A DNA stretch of 64,000 nucleotides from contig CAZINX010000007.1 in the NCBI GenBank assembly GCA_964540795.1, forward strand, positions 65,618 to 129,617, given 5' to 3'. Origin of the DNA: Dichotomicrobium sp964540795. Lineage in GTDB: Bacteria; Pseudomonadota; Alphaproteobacteria; Rhizobiales; Rhodomicrobiaceae. The notes beneath the pieces are model-generated. The model made no database searches. It was not told the DNA's origin and saw only the letters and a list, made by a program, of their open reading frames with translations. This document shows, in pieces, positions 8,875 through 17,150 of this stretch; within the stretch, counting starts at the first letter, position 1, and every line of letters begins with the position of its first letter. The translations under genes were made by a program, and so were the position numbers.

Positions 8875-9444
8875 ATGTACGGGAAAAAACTGATCGCGGC
8901 GCTGGCAACGCTGACGCTCGGGGTGGCGGGTCTTGCCGGCCACGCGCTGGCGCAGGATGACAACGGCGATGCGCCCGGCTATGGCAGGGGCATGGGGCCA
9001 GGCATGATGACGGGCCGCAGCCTGATGGTCTGCCGCATGATGCACGGCGCAGGTCCTCGCATGTGCGTCCGGCTGATGGAAATGGCCGACGCCGATGAGG
9101 ATGGCCGCGTCTCGGAAGAAGAGGCCGCGGATTTCTGGCGTCAGCAGGTCGAGGAATATGACGCGGATGGCGATGGCAATCTGTCGCTGGAAGAGTTCGC
9201 CGAGATGCACGCGGCGCATACGCGGCCGATGATGGTGGACCGCTTCCAATTCTTCGATGATGACGGCGACGCGACCGTGAGCCTGTCGGAGTTGCAGGCG
9301 CCGTTCGAGCGCATGAACCGGTTCATGGGGCGCCATGATGGTCGCGGCATGATGCGGCGCGGTATGCGGCAAGGCATGGGCCGAGGGCAAGGTCGCGGCA
9401 TGGGCCGTGGCTACGGGCCGGGCCAACAGCAGCAGGCCGAGTAA
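8875..9444 (+). CDS. Secreted three-EF-hand, Met/Gly/Arg-rich protein
   Basis: Periplasmic protein of 189 residues with a signal peptide ending in ALAQ. The ATG at 8875 has GGAGGA upstream. Three EF-hand loops follow each other: DADEDGRVSEEE, DADGDGNLSLEEF and DDDGDATVSLSEL, so calcium binding is likely. Before them is a Met/Cys cluster (CRMMHG...RMC), and the tail is a repetitive Met-Gly-Arg segment ending in a Gln run. Similar proteins are vaguely annotated as EF-hand or calmodulin-like. Lying between a DUF1007 gene and a NicO-type transporter, it may sense or buffer metal for that system. That role is inferred. Confidence 0.75.
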   Translation: MYGKKLIAALATLTLGVAGLAGHALAQDDNGDAPGYGRGMGPGMMTGRSLMVCRMMHGAGPRMCVRLMEMADADEDGRVSEEEAADFWRQQVEEYDADGDGNLSLEEFAEMHAAHTRPMMVDRFQFFDDDGDATVSLSELQAPFERMNRFMGRHDGRGMMRRGMRQGMGRGQGRGMGRGYGPGQQQQAE

Positions 9445-9516
9445 TGGCCGCGCGGCGGGTGGGTCATCCGCCCGCCGCCTGACGATCCGCGGGTGAAGGC
9501 ATACGGGGGTGCTTGA

Positions 9517-10548
9517 GTGGCCGGATGGACGACAGGGGCGCTGACAGGCCTCGCGCTGATCGCATTGCTGGTTGGCGGGTTCACCTCCGAAACGGCGGCG
9601 TCTCTTGACGCCACGGTGGTTGCGCAGGCCGATGGCGCGCAAAATCCGTTCGGCACGCGCACGCCGCCGAGCGCCGCGCCCGCCCCGGCCGGCGAGCCGG
9701 GCATCTTCAGTCAGTTCTGGACATGGATTCAGCAGACGCAGCAGCAGCTTTACCGCGAGTTGGCCGGCGGCGTGCGCACGCTGAAGGAAGAGCGCGCCTT
9801 CTCCGCCGGTCTCGCGCTGGTGCTGATAAGTTTCTTTTACGGCGTCGTCCACGCCATCGGCCCCGGTCACGGCAAGGCGGTCATCTCGTCCTACGCACTG
9901 GCGAATGAACGGACAGCCCGGCGCGGCATCATTCTGGCGGTAGGATCGTCTTTCGTGCAGGCGCTGTCGGCAATCGTTCTGGTCGGGGTCATGGCGATCA
10001 TCCTGAACGCCGCTGGCCTGAGCATCCGGGAGCGCGTCGGCGAGTTGGAGACGCTCAGCTACGCGCTCGTTGCGGTCGTTGGCGCGGTGATGCTGGTGGC
10101 GGCGGCGCGGCGCATCTGGCGGCGGCGCGCGCACGCCCATCCGCAAGATCGCGCGCATGGCGAGGCGTGCTGCGGCCACGCCCACATGCCCGATCCTGAA
10201 GCGCTGCAAGGCAGCTGGTCCTGGCGCAGCGCCGCGGCGATCATGCTCGCGGTCGGCATCCGGCCATGCACCGGGGCGATTGTCGTGCTGGTCTTTGCGC
10301 TGACGCAGGGCCTGTTGTGGGCCGGCATCCTGTCAACCTTCGCCATGTCGCTGGGTACGGCGATCACGGTCTCTGTTCTCGCGGCGGCGGCCGTCGGCTC
10401 TCGGGAACTGGCCGCGCGCGCTGGCGGGGCCGGCTCGCTGTGGGCCGAGCGCGTCCAGACCGCCGCGGCGCTGGGCGGCGGCTTCGTCGTGATGATGCTG
10501 GGTGTCGTGCTGTTCGCGGCCTCGCTCGGGCCGGCGCGGCCGTTTTAG
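9517..10548 (+). CDS. NicO-family nickel/cobalt transporter (RcnA-like)
   Basis: Inner-membrane transporter of the NicO family, whose members move nickel or cobalt. The 343 residues start with a signal-like helix and a long periplasmic segment, then the core begins at SFFYGVVHAIGPGHGKAVISSYAL, the family signature HxxGPGHGK. A cytoplasmic loop rich in His and Cys (HAHPQDRAHGEACCGHAH) precedes GIRPCTGAIVVLVFAL, the second signature. The His-rich loop is typical of RcnA-like exporters, although import is not excluded. The start is GTG with a G-run upstream; no ATG fits the N terminus. It is last in the DUF1007/EF-hand group. Confidence 0.88.
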   Translation: MAGWTTGALTGLALIALLVGGFTSETAASLDATVVAQADGAQNPFGTRTPPSAAPAPAGEPGIFSQFWTWIQQTQQQLYRELAGGVRTLKEERAFSAGLALVLISFFYGVVHAIGPGHGKAVISSYALANERTARRGIILAVGSSFVQALSAIVLVGVMAIILNAAGLSIRERVGELETLSYALVAVVGAVMLVAAARRIWRRRAHAHPQDRAHGEACCGHAHMPDPEALQGSWSWRSAAAIMLAVGIRPCTGAIVVLVFALTQGLLWAGILSTFAMSLGTAITVSVLAAAAVGSRELAARAGGAGSLWAERVQTAAALGGGFVVMMLGVVLFAASLGPARPF

Positions 10549-10613
10549 CGCCTTGCGCGGATCGCCCGACGCCGGGCATGATGCCGCGACCATGAAAGGC
10601 GCGGCAGACGCAC

Positions 10614-11312
10614 ATGAGCAATCCCACCCCGACCCTCGCTGGCCTCAAGGCGGTTGCTTTCGACGCCTACGGCACGCTGTTCGACGTCCACGCGCCGATG
10701 GCCCGCCTCGCTGGCGAAATCGGCCCCAATGCGGCGCTCGTCTCCGAACTCTGGCGGCAAAAGCAGCTGCAATACACGTGGCTGCGCAGCCTGATGCGCG
10801 ACTATGCGGATTTCTGGCAGGTCACGTGCGACGCGCTGGATTACACGCTGGCCGCCCACGGCATTGACAACGTGGAGCTGCGCGACAAGTTGCTGGCGCT
10901 TTACCGCGACCTCGACGCCTATGAAGACGCCGCCGCGACGCTGACCACCCTGCGCGAGCGGGGCGTCGCCACGGCGATCCTGTCCAACGGTTCGCCCGCC
11001 ATGTTGCGGCAGGCGGTCGCCCACGCCGGTTTCGGCGATCTGCTGGATCATGTGTTGTCCGTCGATCCGGTCGGCGTCTACAAGCCCGATCCGCGCACCT
11101 ATCAGCTCGCCGTCAACGCGTTCGGCCTCGTCCCGGGCCAGATTGGCTTCGTCTCGGCCAACGGCTGGGACGCCGCCGGCGCGGCGCATTTCGGCCTTGC
11201 GGTCTGCCATGTCAATCGTTTCTCCCACGCGCGCGAACTCTTGCCTGCCCAGCCCTTAACTGTCATTAACTCCCTGTCAGGTTTTGCGGACCTGCTGGCC
11301 CCGGTCGCATAG
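10614..11312 (+). CDS. (S)-2-haloacid dehalogenase, type II (HAD superfamily)
   Basis: Cytoplasmic enzyme that replaces the halogen of (S)-2-haloalkanoates with hydroxide, giving (R)-2-hydroxyacids. At 232 residues it has the family length. Visible motifs are the nucleophile in AFDAYGTLFD, the substrate arginine region QYTWLRSLM, SNGSP (motif II), YKPDPRTY with the catalytic lysine, and FVSANGWDAAGA, the type II dehalogenase form of motif III. A TRAP transporter of the FcbT/TakP type starts 64 bases downstream, so uptake of a halogenated or hydroxylated organic acid is plausible. Many such genes act on unknown HAD substrates. Confidence 0.85.
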   Translation: MSNPTPTLAGLKAVAFDAYGTLFDVHAPMARLAGEIGPNAALVSELWRQKQLQYTWLRSLMRDYADFWQVTCDALDYTLAAHGIDNVELRDKLLALYRDLDAYEDAAATLTTLRERGVATAILSNGSPAMLRQAVAHAGFGDLLDHVLSVDPVGVYKPDPRTYQLAVNAFGLVPGQIGFVSANGWDAAGAAHFGLAVCHVNRFSHARELLPAQPLTVINSLSGFADLLAPVA

Positions 11313-11376
11313 GGCCCCGCCAACGACAAGGCCGCCGGCGGCCAACCTGTGTGTGGAGGAACTGAGGAGAGCTTTG

Positions 11377-12465
11377 ATGGATCGTCGTTCGTTTCTGAAG
11401 ACTACCGGCATCGCCGCCGGCGCGACCGCCGCCTCCGCGGTTGCCGCGCCCGCGATCGCCCAGGGCGTCAAGGAACTCAAGCTGGTCATGTCGTGGCCGA
11501 AGGGCTTTCCGGGCCTGGGCACCGCGCCCGAGCGGTTCGCCCGCCGCTTCGAGGCCGCCACGGAGGGCCGCTACAAGGTGCGCATTTATGGCGGCGGCGA
11601 ACTTGTGCCGGCGTTGAAGACGCAGGACGCAGTGCAGGAAGGGACGGCCGACCTCTATCACTCGGCGGAATACTACTTCCAGGGCAAGACGCCGGCCTTC
11701 TCGTTCTTTGCGGCCGTGCCGTTCGGCTTCCGCCCGGACGAGATGGACGCCTGGATCCACCATGGCGGCGGTCAGGAGCTTTGGGACGAGCTGGCGGCCG
11801 ACTTCAACGTCAAGCCGTTCCTGTGCGGCAATACCGGCTCGCAGATGGCGGGCTGGTTCAAGAACGAGATTACCTCGGCGGAGGACTTCAAGGGCCTGAA
11901 GATGCGCATTCCCGGCCTCGGCGGCGACGTGATCCGCGCGCTCGGCGGCTCGCCGGTGACGCTGGCCGGCTCGGAAATCCTGCCCGCGCTGCAGTCCGGC
12001 ACGATCGACGCGACCGAGTGGGTCGGCCCCTACAACGACCTGGCTTTCGGCATCTACAAGGTCGTGAAGAACTACTACTATCCGGGCTTCCACGAGCCGG
12101 GAACCGCGCTCAGCCTCGGCGTGAACCGCGAGCTTTACGAGAGCATGTCGGCGACCGACCAGGCCGCGCTGCAGGCCAGCGCCGTCGCGGAGAACAACAT
12201 CGGTCTCGCCGAGTTCAACGCCAATAATGCCCAGGCGCTGAACACCCTCGTCACCAAGCACGGCGTCAATGTCCGCGAGTTGCCGGACGAGGTGTTCGTC
12301 CAGGCCGGTCAGGCGGCGAAGGATGTGCTCGCCGACGCCGCGAACGCCGACGCCTCCACCAAGAAGGTGCATGACAGCTACGTCGCGTTCCGCCAGATCG
12401 CGCTGGAGTGGTCGAAGCTCTCGGACCAGTCCTACATGCGCAAGCGCGCGCTGGCCGAAGGCTAA
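11377..12465 (+). CDS. TRAP transporter substrate-binding protein (FcbT1/TakP type)
   Basis: Periplasmic binding protein that delivers an organic acid to the TRAP permease. It starts with a Tat-type signal, RRSFLKTTG, followed by a hydrophobic stretch ending APAIAQ, giving a 362-residue precursor. The early WPKGFPGLG segment, the MRIPGLGGDVIRALGG region with the carboxylate-binding arginine, and ATEWVGPYNDLAFG are characteristic of the mannitol/chloroaromatic subgroup that includes TakP, a 2-oxo acid binder. The start is the ATG after GAGGAGA; longer frames lack the twin-arginine motif at the N terminus. First gene of the three-gene TRAP operon. Confidence 0.92.
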   Translation: MDRRSFLKTTGIAAGATAASAVAAPAIAQGVKELKLVMSWPKGFPGLGTAPERFARRFEAATEGRYKVRIYGGGELVPALKTQDAVQEGTADLYHSAEYYFQGKTPAFSFFAAVPFGFRPDEMDAWIHHGGGQELWDELAADFNVKPFLCGNTGSQMAGWFKNEITSAEDFKGLKMRIPGLGGDVIRALGGSPVTLAGSEILPALQSGTIDATEWVGPYNDLAFGIYKVVKNYYYPGFHEPGTALSLGVNRELYESMSATDQAALQASAVAENNIGLAEFNANNAQALNTLVTKHGVNVRELPDEVFVQAGQAAKDVLADAANADASTKKVHDSYVAFRQIALEWSKLSDQSYMRKRALAEG

Positions 12466-12576
12466 GCTTTGAAATCCGGGCGGCGCGCTGCCAACGCGCC
12501 GCCTTTCCCGTTATCGGAAATCTGAAGCCGCGGGCGGACGCGCTCCGCCCAAGTCGTGCGACGAGGCGCGCCCCAG

Positions 12577-13143
12577 ATGCAGACCCTCTACCGGATCGCC
12601 AACGTGATCGACGCAGTGAATACGCGGGTCGGCCACGCAATCGCCTGGACGGCATTCGCGATGGTGCTGATCCAGTTCGCGGTTGTGATCCTGCGCTATG
12701 TCTTCGCATTCTCGAACACAGCGCTGTCGGAGTCGATCTGGTACCTGCACGGCCTGCTATTCATGATCGGCGCGGGCTACACGCTGCTTTATGACGGCCA
12801 TGTGCGGGTCGATGTGTTCTACCGCGAGGCGAGCCAGCGCTACAAGGCGTGGGTCGATCTGCTCGGTTCGGCGCTGTTCATCATCCCGCTTTGCATCCTC
12901 ACGGTTTGGCTGTCCTGGGGCTATGTCATCAACGCCTGGAGGGTCCTCGAAGGTTCGACCGAGCTGGCCGGCCTGCCGCTGACCTTTCTCTACAAGACCG
13001 TGATCTGGGTGTTCGCCTTCTTCGTGGGGCTACAGGCGCTGTCCACCGCGATAAAGGCATTCCTGTTTCTCATGGGCCGGTGGCCGCGCTATTCCCCCGG
13101 CCCGATGAGCTGGCGCGAACCCGGCGCGGCGGAACAGTCCTGA
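12577..13143 (+). CDS. TRAP transporter small permease (DctQ type)
   Basis: Small membrane subunit of the TRAP transporter, 188 residues with four hydrophobic helices. Features of the DctQ fold are ALSESIWYLHGLLFMIGAGYTLLYDGHVRVDVFY, given here as the family landmarks ESIWYLHG and HVRVDVFY, and the late WVFAFFVGLQALSTAIKA helix. The ATG at 12577 gives a short amphipathic start; a GTG at 12556 is also in frame. It sits between the binding-protein and large-permease genes, with gaps of 111 and 23 bases. Confidence 0.88.
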   Translation: MQTLYRIANVIDAVNTRVGHAIAWTAFAMVLIQFAVVILRYVFAFSNTALSESIWYLHGLLFMIGAGYTLLYDGHVRVDVFYREASQRYKAWVDLLGSALFIIPLCILTVWLSWGYVINAWRVLEGSTELAGLPLTFLYKTVIWVFAFFVGLQALSTAIKAFLFLMGRWPRYSPGPMSWREPGAAEQS

Positions 13144-13166
13144 CACGCCAAGGAGGCCCCGGCGAC

Positions 13167-14789
13167 ATGAGCTTCCTGCTGGAACCAGAGGTCTTGTGCC
13201 TGATTATGTTCCTCACCACGGTGGGGCTGCTGCTGACCGGCTTTCCGGTCGCGTTCGTGCTTGCTGGCACCTCCGCCGCCTTCGCCTTCTTCGGCTACGC
13301 GCTTGGCGTTTTCGACCTCTCGTTCCTGAGCGCCTTTCCCCAGCGCATCTTCCAGACCATGAGCAGCGAGGTGCTGGTCGCCGTGCCGCTGTTCGTGTTC
13401 ATGGGCGTGATGCTGGAGAGATCGAAGGTCGCCGAGGAGCTTCTGGACAACATGGGCCGGATGTTCGGCGCCATGCCCGGCGGACTGGCGTTTTCGGTGT
13501 GCGTCGTGGGCGCGCTGCTCGCGGCATCGACCGGCATCGTCGGCGCGACCGTCGTGACCATGGGGCTGATCTCGCTGCCGACCATGCTGCGGCGCGGCTA
13601 CAGCCGGTCCTTCGCCTGCGGGACGATCGCCGCGTCGGGAACGCTGGGGCAGGTGATCCCGCCGTCGATCGTGCTGGTGCTGCTGGGCGACCAGCTCTCC
13701 TCCGCGTATCAGCAGGCGCAATTCGACATGGGCATCTTCGCGCCCGATACGGTGTCGGTGAACGACCTCTTCGCCGGCGCGCTGCTGCCCGGCCTGCTGC
13801 TGGTGGGGATGTACATCCTTTACCAGCTGGTGGTCACATGGTTCCGCCCGGAGATAGCGCCGTCGGTCCAGATGGAGCCAAGCGGACGCAACCGCCGCCA
13901 GAACCTCGTTCATCTGGCGGGCGTGCTGCTCGCGCCGATCATCCTCATCGTCGCTGTACTCGGCTCGATCCTCGGCGGTCTGGCCTCGCCGACGGAAGCC
14001 GCGGGCGTCGGCGCGGTCGGCGCGATGATGCTGGCGGGGTACAAGCTGCTGCCGGGGCGCTCCGGGCTGCTGATCGCGGCCGGCGTGAGCCTGGCGCTGC
14101 TGCTGGCGATGAGCGCGTCGTTCGACCTGCGGCTTCAGCGCGAGGCGATCCCGCAGTCCGACATGATCGCGATTCTCGCCGCTATGGCGCTCACGGCCGT
14201 CCTGTTCGCCGGGGTGGGGCTGGCGGCCTGGCGCACATGGCAAAGCCGCGATGAAAACGGCGAGCGCGTGCTGTTGCTGGTGATGCGCTCGACGCTGACG
14301 ATCTCGTCGATGGTGTTCATCATCCTGGTCGGCGCGGGCATGTTCTCGCTCGTGTTCCGCGGGTTCGGCGGCGACGAATGGATCGAGGAGTTCCTCGCGA
14401 ACCTGCCCGGCGGCGCTGTCGGCGCAGTGCTGCTGGTTATGCTCGTGATGTTCATCATGGGCTTCTTCCTCGACTTCCTGGAAATCATCTTCATCGTCGT
14501 GCCGATCGTCGCGCCGATCCTGTTGCAGATGGAGATCGCGCCGGGAGAGCCGATCAACCCGGTCTGGCTCGGCGTGATGATGGCGATCAACCTGCAGACC
14601 TCGTTCCTGACCCCGCCCTTCGGCTTTGCGCTGTTCTACCTGCGCGGGGTCGCGCCGCCGGAGGTGCGCACTGTTGAAATCTACAAGGGCATCATCCCGT
14701 TCGTGATCATCCAGCTTCTGGCGCTCGTCGTGCTGTGGTACGCGCCGGGAATTGCGACATGGTTGCCGGTTGCGCTTTACGGACAGTAA
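13167..14789 (+). CDS. TRAP transporter large permease (DctM type, long form)
   Basis: Sodium-coupled transport subunit of the TRAP system. The 540-residue product exceeds the roughly 430 of ordinary DctM proteins, because an extra segment with two hydrophobic helices and a charged stretch (near LLPGRSGLL to WRTWQSRDENGER) is inserted before the last third. This long form is typical of the FcbT3/TakM subgroup and agrees with the binding protein upstream. Family motifs include VAVPLFVFMGVMLE, IPPSIVLVLLGDQ and the terminal LQTSFLTPPFGFALFYLRGVAPP. AAGGAGG precedes the ATG. A hairpin with a T-run follows. Confidence 0.92.
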   Translation: MSFLLEPEVLCLIMFLTTVGLLLTGFPVAFVLAGTSAAFAFFGYALGVFDLSFLSAFPQRIFQTMSSEVLVAVPLFVFMGVMLERSKVAEELLDNMGRMFGAMPGGLAFSVCVVGALLAASTGIVGATVVTMGLISLPTMLRRGYSRSFACGTIAASGTLGQVIPPSIVLVLLGDQLSSAYQQAQFDMGIFAPDTVSVNDLFAGALLPGLLLVGMYILYQLVVTWFRPEIAPSVQMEPSGRNRRQNLVHLAGVLLAPIILIVAVLGSILGGLASPTEAAGVGAVGAMMLAGYKLLPGRSGLLIAAGVSLALLLAMSASFDLRLQREAIPQSDMIAILAAMALTAVLFAGVGLAAWRTWQSRDENGERVLLLVMRSTLTISSMVFIILVGAGMFSLVFRGFGGDEWIEEFLANLPGGAVGAVLLVMLVMFIMGFFLDFLEIIFIVVPIVAPILLQMEIAPGEPINPVWLGVMMAINLQTSFLTPPFGFALFYLRGVAPPEVRTVEIYKGIIPFVIIQLLALVVLWYAPGIATWLPVALYGQ

Positions 14790-14813
14790 GCCGGCGCGGG
14801 TGATCGGCGGGCC

Positions 14814-14852
14814 GTTTCACGAAACGTCCGCCGCGTGAAACAGCGTTTTTTT
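14814..14852 (+). terminator. Probable terminator of the TRAP operon
   Basis: The arms gtttcac (14814-14820) and gtgaaac (14835-14841) form a 7-bp stem, and seven T residues follow after four bases. It lies 25 bases past the permease stop. The loop is 14 bases, so strength is uncertain. Confidence 0.55.
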
Positions 14853-14998
14853 CCGCGGCGGCAAGGCGACAACCGTTTATTGACGCAAGCGACATCGCAT
14901 CGCCATTTCTGTTATGTATTGGCGGCAACAGATGGAGCGGGCGCGAGATGCGCTCCGGCGCTGCCGCCGGCGCGCCGCGACAAGCGAAGGAGAACACC

Positions 14999-15658
14999 AT
15001 GACATTGCAGCTGGGCGACATTGCCCCGGATTTCGAAGCCGAAACCACCGAAGGCCGTATCCACTTTCACGATTGGCTCGGCGATTCCTGGGGCATCCTG
15101 TTTTCGCACCCCAAGGACTTCACCCCGGTCTGCACGACCGAACTGGGCACGATGGCTGGCCTCAAGCCGGAGTTCGACAAGCGGAACACCAAGATCATTG
15201 GCCTGAGCGTCGATCCGGTCGATCGCCACAAGGAGTGGAATGACGACATCAAGAAGGTGACCGGGCATGGCGTGAACTATCCGATGATCGGCGACACCGA
15301 CCTGTCGATTTCCAAGGCATACGGGATGCTGCCGGCCGACACCGGCGACACCGCCGAGGGCCGCACGCCGGTCGATAACCAGACAGTGCGCAACGTGTTC
15401 ATCATCGGGCCGGACAAGCGGGTCAAACTGATCCTCGTCTATCCGATGAGCACGGGCCGCAACTTCAATGAAATCCTGCGGATCCTGGATTCGCTGCAAC
15501 TCACCGCGCAGCACCAGGTATCCACCCCAGCCAACTGGGAGCAGGGCGGAGAGGTCATCATCGCGCCGTCGGTGCCGGATGAGGAAGCGCAGAAGAAGTA
15601 TCCCGAAGGCTGGAAGACCGAGACGCCGTATCTGCGCATCGTGCCGCAGCCGAAGTAA
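14999..15658 (+). CDS. 1-Cys peroxiredoxin (Prx6-like)
   Basis: Thiol peroxidase that reduces hydrogen peroxide and organic hydroperoxides in the cytoplasm. The ATG with GAAGGAGAA upstream gives 219 residues, the length of the Prx6 subfamily. The peroxidatic cysteine is in DFTPVCTTELG near residue 47, preceded by HPKDF. There is no resolving cysteine; the only cysteine is the peroxidatic one. The extended C-terminal arm (VSTPANWEQGG to TPYLRIVPQPK) is typical of the 1-Cys group. It stands alone, closed by a terminator shared with the convergent glycosylase gene. Confidence 0.93.
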   Translation: MTLQLGDIAPDFEAETTEGRIHFHDWLGDSWGILFSHPKDFTPVCTTELGTMAGLKPEFDKRNTKIIGLSVDPVDRHKEWNDDIKKVTGHGVNYPMIGDTDLSISKAYGMLPADTGDTAEGRTPVDNQTVRNVFIIGPDKRVKLILVYPMSTGRNFNEILRILDSLQLTAQHQVSTPANWEQGGEVIIAPSVPDEEAQKKYPEGWKTETPYLRIVPQPK

Positions 15659-15679
15659 CGCACGACGACACCTGCGAAA

Positions 15680-15711
15680 GCCGTCCGCGTCTCGCGCGGG
15701 CGGCTTTTTTT
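15680..15711 (+). terminator. Intrinsic terminator after the peroxiredoxin gene
   Basis: A 10-bp stem, gccgtccgcg (15680-15689) with cgcgggcggc (15695-15704) and one G-U pair, has a 5-base loop and is followed by seven T residues. It lies 21 bases after the peroxiredoxin stop and touches the stop codon of the convergent glycosylase gene. Confidence 0.9.
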
Positions 15712-16358
15712 CATTCCAGGTCGTCGCGGATGCGGGTCAGCACGTCGCGGAACATCTTCTCGGTGAGCCGGCCCGTGTTCGTGTTGTAGCGCGAGCAGTG
15801 GTAGCTGTCATAGACGGCCAGCCCGCCGGGCATCTCGTGGCGCGCGCCGTGCGAAAACGGGAAGTCCGCCTGTCTCTGATCCTGTGCGGCGATGACTGAA
15901 TCGTGCGCGATCCGTCCGAGCGCGAGGATCGCCCGCAGCTCCGGCAGGCAGGCGATGCGCCCTCGGAGGAACTGGCGGCACGCCTTGACCTCCGCGCCGG
16001 TCGGCTTGTTCTCCGGCGGCACGCAGCGCACGGCGTTGGTAATCATGCAGGATATGAGACGCAAACTGTCGCCGGGGTCAGCCGCGTATTCGCCCCCGGC
16101 GAAGCCGGTCTCCAGCAGCGTCCGATAGAGGAGATCGCCCGCGTAGTCCCCGGTGAAGGGCCGGCCAGTCCGATTTGCGCCCTGCAACCCCGGCGCGAGT
16201 CCGACGATCAGCACCCGCGCGTCGGCGGGGCCGAAGGACGGCACCGGCGCGTTGAACCAGCCGGGGTGTTCGCCCCGGTTCTTCTCGCGATACTGGACCA
16301 GCCGCTCGCAGATCGAGCAATCATGCGGCGGCTCAGGGCGCAACTGGTCCCCCGCCAC
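15711..16358 (-). CDS. Uracil-DNA glycosylase, family 5 (UDGb)
   Basis: DNA-repair glycosylase removing uracil and other deaminated bases. The 215 residues show the family 5 active-site motif GLAPGLQGANRTGRPFTGD, in which the usual catalytic acid of motif 1 is replaced, and the second motif HCSRYNTNTGR with its His. Four cysteines for a 4Fe-4S cluster are expected: the pair DCSIC near the start, then SCM, RCVPP and ACRQF supply candidates. It is 13 bases downstream of the NYN gene on the same strand and probably co-transcribed. Type 5 enzymes are broad in specificity. Confidence 0.9.
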   Translation of the reverse strand: MAGDQLRPEPPHDCSICERLVQYREKNRGEHPGWFNAPVPSFGPADARVLIVGLAPGLQGANRTGRPFTGDYAGDLLYRTLLETGFAGGEYAADPGDSLRLISCMITNAVRCVPPENKPTGAEVKACRQFLRGRIACLPELRAILALGRIAHDSVIAAQDQRQADFPFSHGARHEMPGGLAVYDSYHCSRYNTNTGRLTEKMFRDVLTRIRDDLE

Positions 16359-16371
16359 CTACCCGACAAGC

Positions 16372-17010
16372 CTAGAGCTTGTGCGAGCCTCCGGGCGTGG
16401 TGTCGATCTCGTCCTCATCCTCATCGTCGTAGAACTCCGCTTCCGCCTGGGGCGCGGGCGTCGGCCGCCGGTCCCGGCCATTGGATATCCTGCAGATGTC
16501 CTTCTCCAGTTCCCGAAGATCGATAAACTGGTCGGCCTGGCGGCGCAACTCGTCGGCGATCATCGGCGGCTGGGTGGCGAGCGTCGAAACCACGCTCACG
16601 CGCCGGCCCTTCTGCTGCACGGCCTCGACGAGGCTGCGGAAGTCGCCGTCCCCCGAGAACAGAACGATGTGGTCAAGATGGGTGGCCAACTCCATGGCAT
16701 CGACTGTCAGTTCGATGTCCATGTTGCCCTTGATCTTGCGCCGTCCGCTCGGATCGGTAAATTCCTTGATCGGCTTGGTGACCATCGTATAGCCGTTGTA
16801 ATCGAGCCAGTCGATCAGCGGCCGGATGGAGGAATATTCCTGATCCTCTGCCAGCGCCGTGTAGTAAAGCGCGCGCACGAGGTAGCATTTCGAGCGGAAC
16901 AGAGCCAACAGGCGCTTGTAGTCGATGTCGAAACCGAGCGCGCGCGCGGCGGCGTAGAGATTTGCGCCGTCAATGAAAAGCGCGGCACGCTCATGTGGAT
17001 ACAAATTCAT
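16372..17010 (-). CDS. NYN/LabA-like PIN-fold putative RNase
   Basis: Protein of 212 residues with a NYN (LabA/DUF88) domain, a PIN-like fold predicted to cut RNA. Acidic metal-binding positions are seen in ALFIDGANLY, KGNMDIELTVDAM and VLFSGDGDFRSLV, the three expected blocks. The last 40 residues are an acidic disordered tail (DDEDEDEID). In Hyphomicrobiales a NYN gene regularly sits divergent from folK-rpoZ-rsh, as here, although its cellular target is not established. Confidence 0.88.
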   Translation of the reverse strand: MNLYPHERAALFIDGANLYAAARALGFDIDYKRLLALFRSKCYLVRALYYTALAEDQEYSSIRPLIDWLDYNGYTMVTKPIKEFTDPSGRRKIKGNMDIELTVDAMELATHLDHIVLFSGDGDFRSLVEAVQQKGRRVSVVSTLATQPPMIADELRRQADQFIDLRELEKDICRISNGRDRRPTPAPQAEAEFYDDEDEDEIDTTPGGSHKL

Positions 17011-17150
17011 CTGGTGACCTCGTCAAACAAGAAAACCGCCGCAAGCCCGCGTCCGGCTTGGAAAAATGGCGGTCAGGCGTATCGGTGTAGGCTGCAAATG
17101 GGGCCGCCACCGGGTTTTGCAATCTCAACGCGAGCGAATCGTGTGCAACC

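Noticed and set aside
8794..10209. Antisense frame of 471 codons over the EF-hand and NicO genes
   Set aside because: Both plus-strand genes have clear motifs, signal peptides and ribosome sites; the antisense product is Arg/His-rich noise.
11255..11268. TTAA-N6-TTAA resembling a CtrA site
   Set aside because: The spacing is six, not seven, and it lies inside the dehalogenase coding region.
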